Assembly: GCF_004799685.1 (NCBI RefSeq)
Contig: NZ_CP031311.1
Location: 1,426,001 to 1,490,000 of the forward strand
DNA length: 64,000 nucleotides
Reading direction: 5' to 3'
Source of the DNA: Halobellus limi
Lineage (GTDB): Archaea; Halobacteriota; Halobacteria; Halobacteriales; Haloferacaceae
Part shown: positions 35,128-43,448 of the stretch, in pieces
How the letters are laid out: the number at the start of each line of letters is the position of its first letter
Position numbering within the stretch: the first letter of the stretch is position 1
Program-made: the position numbers and the translations under genes
Notes under the pieces: generated by a model
What the model was told of the DNA's origin: nothing
Seen by the model: only the letters and a program-made list of their open reading frames with translations
Databases searched by the model: none

Positions 35128-37151
35128 CAGGCCGTCCGGAAGACCGCGACGTCGTCGACTTCGAGGCCGTCGGCGGTCGAGAGCGACTCGCCCGAGACGA
35201 GGTCGGTGGCGTCGACGTCCAGTCCATCGAGCGTCACCGTCGCCGACGACGCGCCGAAGTTCAGCGCGCAGACGTAGGTCTCGCCGTCGCGTTCCCTCGC
35301 GAAGGCGACCGCGCGGTCGGTGTCGGTCTCGTGGTCGACGCGCGCTATCGAGCCGTCGGGGCCGAGCGCGGGGACCTCCTCGCGGAGCGCGACGAGTCGC
35401 GCGTAGTGCTCGCGGAACTCCTCGCGGGCGTCGTCCCAGGCGATGGCGTCCCGGCGACCCCGCTGGCCGAGTTCCTGACCGCCGTAGAGCATCGGCACGC
35501 CCGGGAGGGTCACGAGCGCGCCCGCCGCGGCCATCGCGGCGTCGTCGCCGCACTCGACGAGGTAGCGCGTCTCGTCGTGGTTCTCGATGTAGAGCATGAA
35601 CGCCGCGTGCGGCGGGAAGCCGACCGCGGTGCGCTGTTCGACGGCGTCGACGATCGACTCGGCGGGGGCGTCGCCGCGGCCGACCTGCCGCAGCGTGAAG
35701 TACAGCGTGGTGTCGAAGTGCATGTCGAACATCCCGTCGTGGAAGTCCGCGATGTACGGGATGGTCTCGTCGAGGAGGAGGAAGTCGGGATCGCGGGCCT
35801 TCACGCGGTCGCGGAGTTCCCGCCAGAACGTGTCGGGGACGGCCCACGCCATGTCGCACCGGAAGCCGTCTGCGACCTCGAACCACGTGTCCACGGCGTC
35901 GAGGAGGTGCCGGCGGACGGCGAGGTTCTCGAAGTTCCAGTTGGCGATGTACTCCCAGTCGAAGTACGTCTCCGGTTCGCCGTCCTCCCGCCAGTCGTAC
36001 CAGTCGTAGTACTCCGAGTCGGGGTTCTTGTAGGCGTCCTGGTAGAACGGGTGGTCGCGCGCAGAGTGGTTCAACACGAGGTCGAAGAGCACCTTCATCC
36101 CGCGGTCGTGTGCGGCCTCGACGAACCGCTCGTAGTCCTCGCGATCGCCGAGGTCGTCGGCGATGCTGAAGAAGTCCGTGATGTTGTAGCCGTGCGGCGC
36201 GTGGTCGTTTTCGAGCACGGGCGTCAGCCACAGGCAGTCGACGCCGAGGTCCGCCAGGTAGTCGAGCCGCGCCTCGATCTGCTCGAAGACGGACGCCTCG
36301 CCCTCCTCCGTCCCGCCCGCGAACCCGCGGACGTAGATCTCATAGAGCGTGACCTCCGTCGCCCACTCCGGGGGGTCGTTCGGGCGGACGACCTCGAATC
36401 CCGTCTCCCGGACCGCGCCGCCGTCCGGGGCGTGGGCCTCCTCGGCGGTGGCGAACGCGTTTCCCGGGCCGCTCCCGTCCGGGAGGGCCTCACGGACGAA
36501 CTCGATCGTGTCGGGGACGCTGTAGGCGTCCGCGACCGCGACGGCGTGGACCCGCACGCGGTCGCCCACCGCCGAGGTCGGGATCCGAAGCTCCCAGCCC
36601 TCGGTCTGGATTTCGTCCGGGTCGACGTCGTCGCGGTCGTCGAGCAGGAACTCGACGACGACCTCGTCGCGGTCGGTGTCGCTGTCGGGGTGCGGTTGCG
36701 GGTCGGCCCGGACGACGAGTTCGTCGCCCTCGATCGATCCGCGGAGCTGTATCCGCGGTCGACCGCTGCCGCCGCCCTCGGAGTGGGTGCCCGACCCCGA
36801 GCCCGAGACGCCGCCGCTCTCCGCCGGCGGCCGAGCCGATCCGCTCCCCCGGCCGCTGTAGCCGCTCGCGCCGCTCGCGCCGGCGGTCCGCCCCGCGGGT
36901 GCGAGCTCGCCCGGGAACGCCCTGACGGTGAGTCTGTGGGTCTGATCCGGCGCGGTGAGCTCGAACTGGTAGGTACCCGCCGCGTCGGGGACGAACTCCA
37001 CCACCGCCTTGCGTTCGGGAAATTCGATCGTGCTGCTCGCCGGCGCGCTCCGTACCCGCCAGTCGTAGGTCGCGTCCGGGTCGGGGTCGCGGGGCGCGAG
37101 CTGGACGGATTCGCCGACGGCGACGAACCGGGGGGGGCCTGGATGGTCCAT
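35127..37151 (-). CDS. Cytosolic GH13 alpha-amylase with N-terminal accessory domains
   Basis: A 674-residue glycoside hydrolase. An Ig/PKD-like N-terminal domain (VGESVQLAPRDPDPDATYDW, about residues 8-85), a Gly/Ser linker (about 90-135) and a starch-binding-like domain precede the barrel. The four GH13 regions are present: KVLFDLVLNHSARDHP (about 358), DGFRCDMAWAVPDTFW with the nucleophile Asp (about 434), FLLLDETIPY with the Glu (about 460) and LYIENHDETRYLVE (about 524). There is no signal peptide, so it acts on intracellular oligosaccharides. It is the first gene of the amylase-GghA pair and divergent from the glucoamylase. Confidence 0.9.
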   Translation of the reverse strand: MDHPGPPRFVAVGESVQLAPRDPDPDATYDWRVRSAPASSTIEFPERKAVVEFVPDAAGTYQFELTAPDQTHRLTVRAFPGELAPAGRTAGASGASGYSGRGSGSARPPAESGGVSGSGSGTHSEGGGSGRPRIQLRGSIEGDELVVRADPQPHPDSDTDRDEVVVEFLLDDRDDVDPDEIQTEGWELRIPTSAVGDRVRVHAVAVADAYSVPDTIEFVREALPDGSGPGNAFATAEEAHAPDGGAVRETGFEVVRPNDPPEWATEVTLYEIYVRGFAGGTEEGEASVFEQIEARLDYLADLGVDCLWLTPVLENDHAPHGYNITDFFSIADDLGDREDYERFVEAAHDRGMKVLFDLVLNHSARDHPFYQDAYKNPDSEYYDWYDWREDGEPETYFDWEYIANWNFENLAVRRHLLDAVDTWFEVADGFRCDMAWAVPDTFWRELRDRVKARDPDFLLLDETIPYIADFHDGMFDMHFDTTLYFTLRQVGRGDAPAESIVDAVEQRTAVGFPPHAAFMLYIENHDETRYLVECGDDAAMAAAGALVTLPGVPMLYGGQELGQRGRRDAIAWDDAREEFREHYARLVALREEVPALGPDGSIARVDHETDTDRAVAFARERDGETYVCALNFGASSATVTLDGLDVDATDLVSGESLSTADGLEVDDVAVFRTA

Positions 37152-37250
37152 ACCGGTTCGAACGGGACCTCGGGACTTTGTCTTTGCCCCGCCCGGCTGT
37201 CTCTGTCCATCTATCGTGTGGTATACGGGGGCGACGGGACGATTTCCGCC

Positions 37251-37260
37251 AATACTTATG
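37251..37260 (+). promoter_or_regulatory. Promoter of the glucoamylase gene
   Basis: AATACTTATG is a TATA-like element centred about 28 nt before the ATG at 37285, predicting a leaderless transcript. The 133-bp spacer also holds the start of the divergent amylase-gghA unit, so a common regulator would control the whole alpha-glucan locus. I could not find a clear TrmB-type palindrome in it. Confidence 0.6.
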
Positions 37261-37284
37261 TCGTAGGGACTCTGGTCCGTGTGT

Positions 37285-40200
37285 ATGAGACTACGGACCG
37301 TGCTGAACGAATATAAGCGCGACCGAGACGGGCGGTTTCCCGGGGAACTGCCCACGACCGAGGGCGCGCTCTCCGGGCACGGCGACCGGCTCGTTCACGT
37401 CGGGAAACACGGATCACTGCGGGACTACTCGTCTGCGCTGTCGGGGCTGTACGGGATCGACCGTTCCAGATTCGCGATCGAAGCCGACGGCGAGATCCGC
37501 TGGTTCGACGACCTCGAACCGGTCAGACAGCACTACTACCGCGAGACGAGCCTCGTCGAAACCGAATACGACGCCGAATCGTACACCGTCCACCAGTACG
37601 ACCTCACGCTCGGTCGGGCCCACGTCACCCACGTCGAACTCCGCGGGGCGATTCCGACCGACGCCCACCTGACTGCGTTCTTGACCCTCGCGCCCGAGGG
37701 CCGCGAGACGCAGGTCGGCCGGCTCATCCACGATGAGGGCGGCCCGAACGACACGCAGGCCGTCGAGGTGTTCCACCGGAACGAGCACGACTACGTCACC
37801 GCCTCGACCGGGATCGACGACGTTCGCGGTCAGGTCCCCGAGCGGTTCGAGGAGATGCTCTCGGCGGACGCCTTCGACTTCCCGCGCGACGCCGTCCTCG
37901 AACGGTACGAGGACACCCACCTCAGCGGCGACATCGTCGTCTCCGCGCCGCTGGAACAGGAGGGCCGCGGTGTCCAGACGACGCTCGTCACGCAGGTGTC
38001 CGACCACGACGAGGTGGACCGCGAGACCGCACTGGCCGACCTCCGGAACTGCGCGCTCTCGCACACGAGTGCGGCAGACATTCGAGCGGCCGCACGGGAG
38101 CGAGCGGAGATCGTCGTCCCCGAGGGGACGCCCCGCCAGCAGTCGGTCCGTTCGGACCTGCGCGCGCTCTCGCTGCTGACCGCACCGTCGGGGGCACACA
38201 TCGCCGGCCCCGAGTTCGATCCGTTCTACACCCACACCGGTGGCTACGGCTACACCTGGTTCCGCGACGAGGCCGAGAGCGCGCGGCACCTGCTGCGAAG
38301 CGACGACGCGCTCGGACTGGACGCGACCTCGCGGCTCACGAAGGTCGGGTCGTTCTTCTGTGAGACCCAGCTCGACGACGGGTCGTGGCCCCACCGCGTG
38401 TGGGCGATCGACGGCTCGCTGGCGCCCGGCTGGGCGAACGCGCGGATCGAGGACTCGGAGGACCCCGAGTACCAGGCCGATCAGACCGCCAGCGTCGTCA
38501 CCTACCTCGCGACGCTGCTGTCCGAGCGACGGTCCGACCTCACCGCCGAACAGCGGAGTCGGTTCCGCAGCGCCGTCGAGGACGGCATCGACGCGCTCGA
38601 CGACGACCTCGAAGCCGACGGGCTTCCGACGACGTGTCAGAACGCCTGGGAGAACATGGTCGGTCGCTTCGTCCACACCGCCGCGACGTTCCTGCAGGCG
38701 TACGCGACGGTCGCCGAGGCGCCCGTCGGCGACGCGCTGGCGGAGCACGCGGCCTCCCAAGCGGAGTCGGTCTTCGAGGGACTCGATCGGCTCTGGGACG
38801 ACGAGTACGAGGTGTACGCGCTTCGGGTGCGCGACGGCGGCCTCGACTCGCGGCTCGATTCGGGGTCGTTCGCCCTCGTCGAGGCGTTCGCCGCCTACGA
38901 CGAGATCAGCGCGCTCGACGGACTCTCTCCGGGGGCGGTGTCGCGGCTCGAGCGCCATATGGAGACGGCGCTCGAGGACCTCTACCGCGAGTCCGACGAC
39001 GGCGAGGTCGCGGGCCTGATTCGGTTCGAGGGCGACTACTGGCGAAGCGCCGACCAGGACGACGAGAAGGTGTGGTCGGTCTCGACCGCCTGGGGCGCGA
39101 ACGCCGCCGCCGAGCTGGCGGCGCTGCTCGACGATCACGGGCGTTCGAGCGCGGCGGAGACCTTCCTCGAACACGCGACGAGGCTGTACGACTTACTGGG
39201 CCGCGACGGCTCGTTCTGCTCCGGGGCGGGGTACCTCGCCGAGCAGACGTTCGACGACGGCACGCGCGACAGCGCGACCCCGCTCGCGTGGTCGCACGCG
39301 ATGCGCCTCAGGGCCACGGGGACCCTCGCGTCCTCCGACGCGCTGCCGGCACCGAAGCCCGCGCCCTCCGGCCCCGCCGGTCGACCCCGGTGGACGACGG
39401 GCGAAAAGTACGGCGTCGGGACGGTCGCCGACCACACGGCAGAGGACCCCTCGCGGGTCTGGTTCACGCTCACGGAGGGCTCGCTGACGGAGGTCCGGTT
39501 CCCGCGGGTCGACCTGATGAACCTCCGGACGTTCGACTTCCTGGTGGTCGACACCGGCGACGGCGCGGACTACACGGCGCGGACGCACAACGAGACGCGC
39601 CGCGACGACGACGCCGACACGATCGAGCGCCGGGCCGAGATCGTCGACGACGACGCCCTGTTGTTCCGACACGTGATCTCCGAGACCGGCGACGGCCGGG
39701 GTCACGAGTGGACGCTGACCGCGGAGTACGTGACCGATCCCGAACACGACGCGCTGCTCGTCGACGTCGCGTTCGAGGCCGCCGACGACAACGAGTACGA
39801 ACTGTACGCCGTCGCCGACACCTCGCTCACCAACACCGGGTCGACCGACCGCGGCCTCCGACTCGGCGGATCCGCGGGGTATCAACTCGTCGCTCGCGAC
39901 GCCAGCGCGTACGATCAGGGCGAGGACGTCGAACCGCTGCTCATCGACGAGGACGGCACCGAATACAGCGTCGCGGCCGCGATGGCCGCGGCGGGCCGCT
40001 TCGACTGGGCGACCGTCGGCGTCGCCGGATCGGAGTACCTCGCGGAGCTGTTCACGGACGGTATCGAACCCACGCCGGTCGACAGCGTCGACGACGAGAG
40101 CGTCGTGCTCGTCGGCCGGATCGGGTCCGGATCGGCGGTCGACCAGCACCTGGCCCTCGGGTTCGCCGAGGACGCCGATACGGCGGCCGCGCTCGGCGAG

Positions 40201-41835
40201 GCCGCCGGCGCACTCAGCCGCGGCTACGAGACGGTCCGCCGCGACTACGTCGGCTCCTGGGACGACTTCCTCGCCGATAAGGAGCTTCCGGCGTCGGTCC
40301 TCGACGACGAGTCCCTCGCGAAGCAGTACAAGACCTGTCTGATGTCGCTGCGCGCGGTCGAGGACAAGACGTTCCTGGGCGCCGGGATCGCCTCGCCGTC
40401 GGTGCCGTGGGGCGAGGCCGTCACCGCCGAGGAGGCGAAGGGCTACGGCTACAACTTCGTCTGGTCGCGCGACCTCTATCAGGTGTTCACGGTCTTCGAG
40501 GCGGTCGGAGACCTCGAGACGGCGCGCCTGGCGCTGGAGTACATCTACCGCTATCAGCAGGACGACCGCGGGTTCATCCCGCAGAACACCTACCTGAACG
40601 GGCGGGCCCGGTGGGGCGGCGAACAGATGGACAACATCTCGTTCCCGCAGGTGATGGCGTGGATGCTCCGGCAGCGCGGAGTCGGCTTCGCGGACGCCGA
40701 GTACGGCTACCAGAACGTCAAGCGGTCGGCGGACTACGTCGCGCGCAACGGCCCGCCGACCGCCCAGGAGCGCTGGGAGGAGGAGGCCGGCTACTCGCCG
40801 TCGTCGATCGCCGCCGAGATCGCCGGACTGGCCTGCGCGGCTGACATCGCGAGCGACGAGGGAGAGTCCGCCGACGCGCTCATCTGGCAGTCGCTGGCCG
40901 ACGACTGGACCGACCGCGTCGAGGAGTGGACCGCGACCGAGACGGGGACGGAACGGCACACCAACACGCCGTACTACGTCCGGATCACCCGCGACGGCGA
41001 TCCCGACGCCGGCCACCTGCGGACGCTCGCGAACAACGGACCGACGCTCGACGAGCGGGAGATCATCGACGCCGGCTTCCTCGAACTCACCCGACTCGGC
41101 ATCAAGCCCGCCGACGACGAGGTGATCCGCAACTCGATCGCGGAGGTCGACGGGACGCTCCGCGTCGACACGCCGCACGGGCCTGCCTTCTACCGCTACA
41201 ACGGCGACGGGTACGGCGAGCGCGCGGTCGACGAGGAGGGTGCGCCCTGGTCGATCGAGTCGAAGGGGAAGGGACGCCTCTGGCCGATCTTCACGGGCGA
41301 ACGCGGCGAGTACGAACTGCTCTACGGGACCGACGAGGAGGCGCTCGAACCGGGGAACCTGCTGGAGACGATGGCCGGGTTCGCCAACTCCGGTCGGATG
41401 CTCTCCGAGCAGGTCTGGGACCGCGAGCACAGCACGGAGTACAACTGGGCGTTCGGCGAGGGCACCGGGGCGGCGACGCCGCTCGCGTGGTCGATGGCCC
41501 AGTTCGTCAGGCTGGCGCACAGCATCGACGCCGGCCGGCCGGTCGAGATGCCGTCGGTCCTGCGCGAGCGATACGTCGAGGGCGACCGCCCGGAGGGTCC
41601 GCGACTGCAGGTCAGTACCCGGTTCAAGGGCGACGAACTCGTCGTCTCGGGACGGACGGACGCCGCCGTCGTCGCGGTCAAGACGCCCTCGGAGACGGCG
41701 CTCGTCGACCCCGTCGAGGGGTCCTTCGAGACGTCGCTCGACATCGAACACGGGGAGAACCAGATCACCGTCGCGGCCGCCAGCGACGAGGAGTTGCAAT
41801 CGGCCGGGACGAGCGTGACGCGCTTCACGCTGTGA
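37285..41835 (+). CDS. Giant tandem GH15 glucoamylase (glucan 1,4-alpha-glucosidase)
   Basis: A 1516-residue protein composed of two GH15 units, about twice the family length. Unit 1 (about 1-690): GGYGYTWFRDEAESARHLL (about 322), DGSWPHRVWAIDGSLAPGW, NAWENMVGRFVHTAATFL and SATPLAWSHAMRLR. Unit 2 (about 705-1440): Glucodextran_N-type domain (KYGVGTVADHTAEDPSRVWF), GYGYNFVWSRDLYQVFTVFE (about 1053), the acid region ERWEEEAGYSPSSIAAEIAG and the base region GEGTGAATPLAWSMAQFVRL. A beta-rich C-terminal domain ends it. Both units keep their likely catalytic glutamates. No signal peptide: cytosolic release of glucose from maltodextrins. The ATG at 37285 fits a leaderless start. Confidence 0.9.
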   Translation: MRLRTVLNEYKRDRDGRFPGELPTTEGALSGHGDRLVHVGKHGSLRDYSSALSGLYGIDRSRFAIEADGEIRWFDDLEPVRQHYYRETSLVETEYDAESYTVHQYDLTLGRAHVTHVELRGAIPTDAHLTAFLTLAPEGRETQVGRLIHDEGGPNDTQAVEVFHRNEHDYVTASTGIDDVRGQVPERFEEMLSADAFDFPRDAVLERYEDTHLSGDIVVSAPLEQEGRGVQTTLVTQVSDHDEVDRETALADLRNCALSHTSAADIRAAARERAEIVVPEGTPRQQSVRSDLRALSLLTAPSGAHIAGPEFDPFYTHTGGYGYTWFRDEAESARHLLRSDDALGLDATSRLTKVGSFFCETQLDDGSWPHRVWAIDGSLAPGWANARIEDSEDPEYQADQTASVVTYLATLLSERRSDLTAEQRSRFRSAVEDGIDALDDDLEADGLPTTCQNAWENMVGRFVHTAATFLQAYATVAEAPVGDALAEHAASQAESVFEGLDRLWDDEYEVYALRVRDGGLDSRLDSGSFALVEAFAAYDEISALDGLSPGAVSRLERHMETALEDLYRESDDGEVAGLIRFEGDYWRSADQDDEKVWSVSTAWGANAAAELAALLDDHGRSSAAETFLEHATRLYDLLGRDGSFCSGAGYLAEQTFDDGTRDSATPLAWSHAMRLRATGTLASSDALPAPKPAPSGPAGRPRWTTGEKYGVGTVADHTAEDPSRVWFTLTEGSLTEVRFPRVDLMNLRTFDFLVVDTGDGADYTARTHNETRRDDDADTIERRAEIVDDDALLFRHVISETGDGRGHEWTLTAEYVTDPEHDALLVDVAFEAADDNEYELYAVADTSLTNTGSTDRGLRLGGSAGYQLVARDASAYDQGEDVEPLLIDEDGTEYSVAAAMAAAGRFDWATVGVAGSEYLAELFTDGIEPTPVDSVDDESVVLVGRIGSGSAVDQHLALGFAEDADTAAALGEAAGALSRGYETVRRDYVGSWDDFLADKELPASVLDDESLAKQYKTCLMSLRAVEDKTFLGAGIASPSVPWGEAVTAEEAKGYGYNFVWSRDLYQVFTVFEAVGDLETARLALEYIYRYQQDDRGFIPQNTYLNGRARWGGEQMDNISFPQVMAWMLRQRGVGFADAEYGYQNVKRSADYVARNGPPTAQERWEEEAGYSPSSIAAEIAGLACAADIASDEGESADALIWQSLADDWTDRVEEWTATETGTERHTNTPYYVRITRDGDPDAGHLRTLANNGPTLDEREIIDAGFLELTRLGIKPADDEVIRNSIAEVDGTLRVDTPHGPAFYRYNGDGYGERAVDEEGAPWSIESKGKGRLWPIFTGERGEYELLYGTDEEALEPGNLLETMAGFANSGRMLSEQVWDREHSTEYNWAFGEGTGAATPLAWSMAQFVRLAHSIDAGRPVEMPSVLRERYVEGDRPEGPRLQVSTRFKGDELVVSGRTDAAVVAVKTPSETALVDPVEGSFETSLDIEHGENQITVAAASDEELQSAGTSVTRFTL

Positions 41836-42130
41836 GATCGAGGTAGTGGATGGATCGTCCGCGTCGACACGATCCGCTCGGACGGGAGAGCGTGGGGCGA
41901 ACAGTCGGCACGGGGAGACAGTCGGTCGGTTCCGACGTTCGACCGACGACGTCGTTGGTGCGACGTTCGACCGTCGACGTTCTGTCCGACGCCCGATCGG
42001 CGACGTCGCTGCCGCTTTCGTGACCCGCGCCGGTGTGCCGAACAACCGCGGAGCGGCGCGGGACGAGAGTCAGATCACGGGGCGACTGGCCGCGCCTCCG
42101 TATATAAAGGTACGTCCGGTCGGTGCGGCG
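41836..42130. other. Spacer between glucoamylase and IS6 element, with an orphan promoter
   Basis: No gene is visible. GTATATAAAGG (about 42100-42110) is a strong plus-strand TATA motif whose start point would fall at the left end of the IS6-type element. Either it drives the transposase or it belonged to a gene displaced by the insertion. Confidence 0.45.
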
Positions 42131-42813
42131 GTGTTAAGTTAAGGATGAGGCGGGACGGGGATTCAGTGCTCTATGCCGAAAACCGCCCCCCTCACCGAGT
42201 GTACCGAGTGGATCGACTTGGAGTTTGTGGAGCGAGAGCGGACACCCCGCGAGATCATTGAAAAAGGTATTCGCCACCATCTCGCAGGACTATCACTTTC
42301 GAATACAGTTATTCTTCTTGAGGATTTGGGTGTTGATCGAAGTCGTGTCGCTGTTCACAATTGGGTACAGAAAGCCGATCTACAGCCAGCTGACGGTGAG
42401 AGCCCGGATCGCGTTGCGGTCGATCAGAAAGCGATCCGGATCAACGACGAGCAGTACTGGCTGTACGCTGCGGTCGATCCTGAGACGAACAGTATCCTTC
42501 ATTCACGGCTGTTTCCGACGTATACGATCGCGATCGCACGAGAGTTTCTCACTGAATTAGCTGAGAAACACGATGTCGAAGACGCGCTGTTTCTCGTCAA
42601 TGATGCAGACGATTTGATCGGTGGTCTCCGCCGCGAAAACTACAGCTATCGCGTCGAACAACACGGCTTCAGAAATTCTGTCGAACGTATTTTTAGAGAA
42701 GTACAACGACGAACCTCTTCGTTTTCAAACTGTTTCAGCCACGTCGATCCACCGACCGCGGAAACGTGGTTGCAAGCCCACGCCGTCTGGTGGAATCATA
42801 CTTAAGTTAACAC
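42131..42813 (+). mobile_element. IS6-family insertion sequence (683 bp)
   Basis: Terminal inverted repeats agree at 16 of 18 positions: GTGTTAAGTTAAGGATGA (42131-42148) and the complement of 42796-42813 (GTGTTAACTTAAGTATGA). One transposase gene fills the inside. Length is at the small end of the family. No 8-bp target-site duplication abuts the ends, so the flanks may have recombined after insertion. G+C of the element is lower than its surroundings. Confidence 0.85.
42173..42805 (+). CDS. IS6-family transposase
   Basis: A 210-residue DDE transposase of the small haloarchaeal IS6 (ISH14-like) group. Catalytic candidates are D84 in DRVAVDQKAIRINDEQYWLY, D144 in ALFLVNDADDLIGGLRRENY and E171 in GFRNSVERIFREVQRRTSSF. 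An N-terminal HTH (LSNTVILLEDLGVDRSRVAV) binds the ends. It ends with the AVWWN motif common to the group. The frame is intact, so the element may be active. Codon use is more AT-rich than that of neighbouring genes. The family transposes by a replicative cointegrate route. Confidence 0.9.
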   Translation: MPKTAPLTECTEWIDLEFVERERTPREIIEKGIRHHLAGLSLSNTVILLEDLGVDRSRVAVHNWVQKADLQPADGESPDRVAVDQKAIRINDEQYWLYAAVDPETNSILHSRLFPTYTIAIAREFLTELAEKHDVEDALFLVNDADDLIGGLRRENYSYRVEQHGFRNSVERIFREVQRRTSSFSNCFSHVDPPTAETWLQAHAVWWNHT

Positions 42814-42911
42814 GACCGTCGGTGCGCCGTCTTCTCGGGGTGACGGCGAGCCGGTCGGACGCCTCCCGCGCGGCCACGTCGCTTTTGCGTGGCGGGCGCG
42901 TCTCTCGACGT

Positions 42912-43391
42912 ATGACCACGTACTCGCGTCTCACCCGCGTCGACGCGCCGCTGTCTGCGGTCTGGGAGTTCCACTCGCGGATCTCCGGCCTCGAAGCGCT
43001 CACGCCTGACTGGATGAACCTCCGCGTCGAGTCCGTCACCGGCCCCGACGGCGATCCCGACCCCGAGGTCTTAGAGACCGGCTCGGAGATACGCCTCTCG
43101 ATGCGGCCTTTCGGTATCGGGCCGCGACAGCGGTGGACGTCGGTCGTCGTCGACCGCGAGGAGAGCGACGACCGGGCGGTCTTCCGCGACGAGATGCGCG
43201 GCGGGCCGTTCGCCGAGTGGGTCCACACGCATCGCTTCGTCGCCGACGGCGAGGAGACGATCGTCGAGGACGAGGTCGAGTACGAACTCCCCGGCGGGGC
43301 GGTCGGGCGCAACGTCTCGCCGCTCGCCGTCGTCGGGTTCGAGCCGATGTTCCGCGCGCGCCACCGCAAGACGAAGGAGCTACTGGAGTAA
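42912..43391 (+). CDS. SRPBCC (START/Bet v1-like) family protein
   Basis: A 159-residue protein with the helix-grip fold pattern: TRVDAPLSAVWEFHSRISGL at the N-terminus, EIRLSMRPFGIGPRQRWTSV, GPFAEWVHTHRFVADGEETI and EDEVEYELPGGAVGRNVSPL, ending in the long C-terminal helix MFRARHRKTKELLE. SRPBCC proteins bind hydrophobic ligands; this type resembles cyclase/dehydrase and CoxG-like members. There is no signal peptide. It sits 98 bases after the IS6 element, and its own promoter (about 42884-42892, CTTTTGCG) is weak, so expression may have been changed by the insertion. Confidence 0.85.
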   Translation: MTTYSRLTRVDAPLSAVWEFHSRISGLEALTPDWMNLRVESVTGPDGDPDPEVLETGSEIRLSMRPFGIGPRQRWTSVVVDREESDDRAVFRDEMRGGPFAEWVHTHRFVADGEETIVEDEVEYELPGGAVGRNVSPLAVVGFEPMFRARHRKTKELLE

Positions 43392-43448
43392 CGACCGGGG
43401 ATCGAGCCGCACCGAAGACACTTATCGACGGCCGAGACAGAGGGCGGT

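Noticed and set aside
37152-37284. TrmB-type operator (TACT-N7/8-GAGTA) in the amylase/glucoamylase spacer
   Set aside because: One TACT half is present (in AATACTTATG) but no matching GAGTA half at the right distance.
42119-42826. GTCGGTGCG on both sides of the IS6 element as target-site duplication
   Set aside because: The 9-mers (42119-42127, 42818-42826) are 3 and 4 bases away from the terminal repeats, whereas IS6 elements give an 8-bp duplication directly adjoining. Chance similarity in GC-rich DNA is likely.
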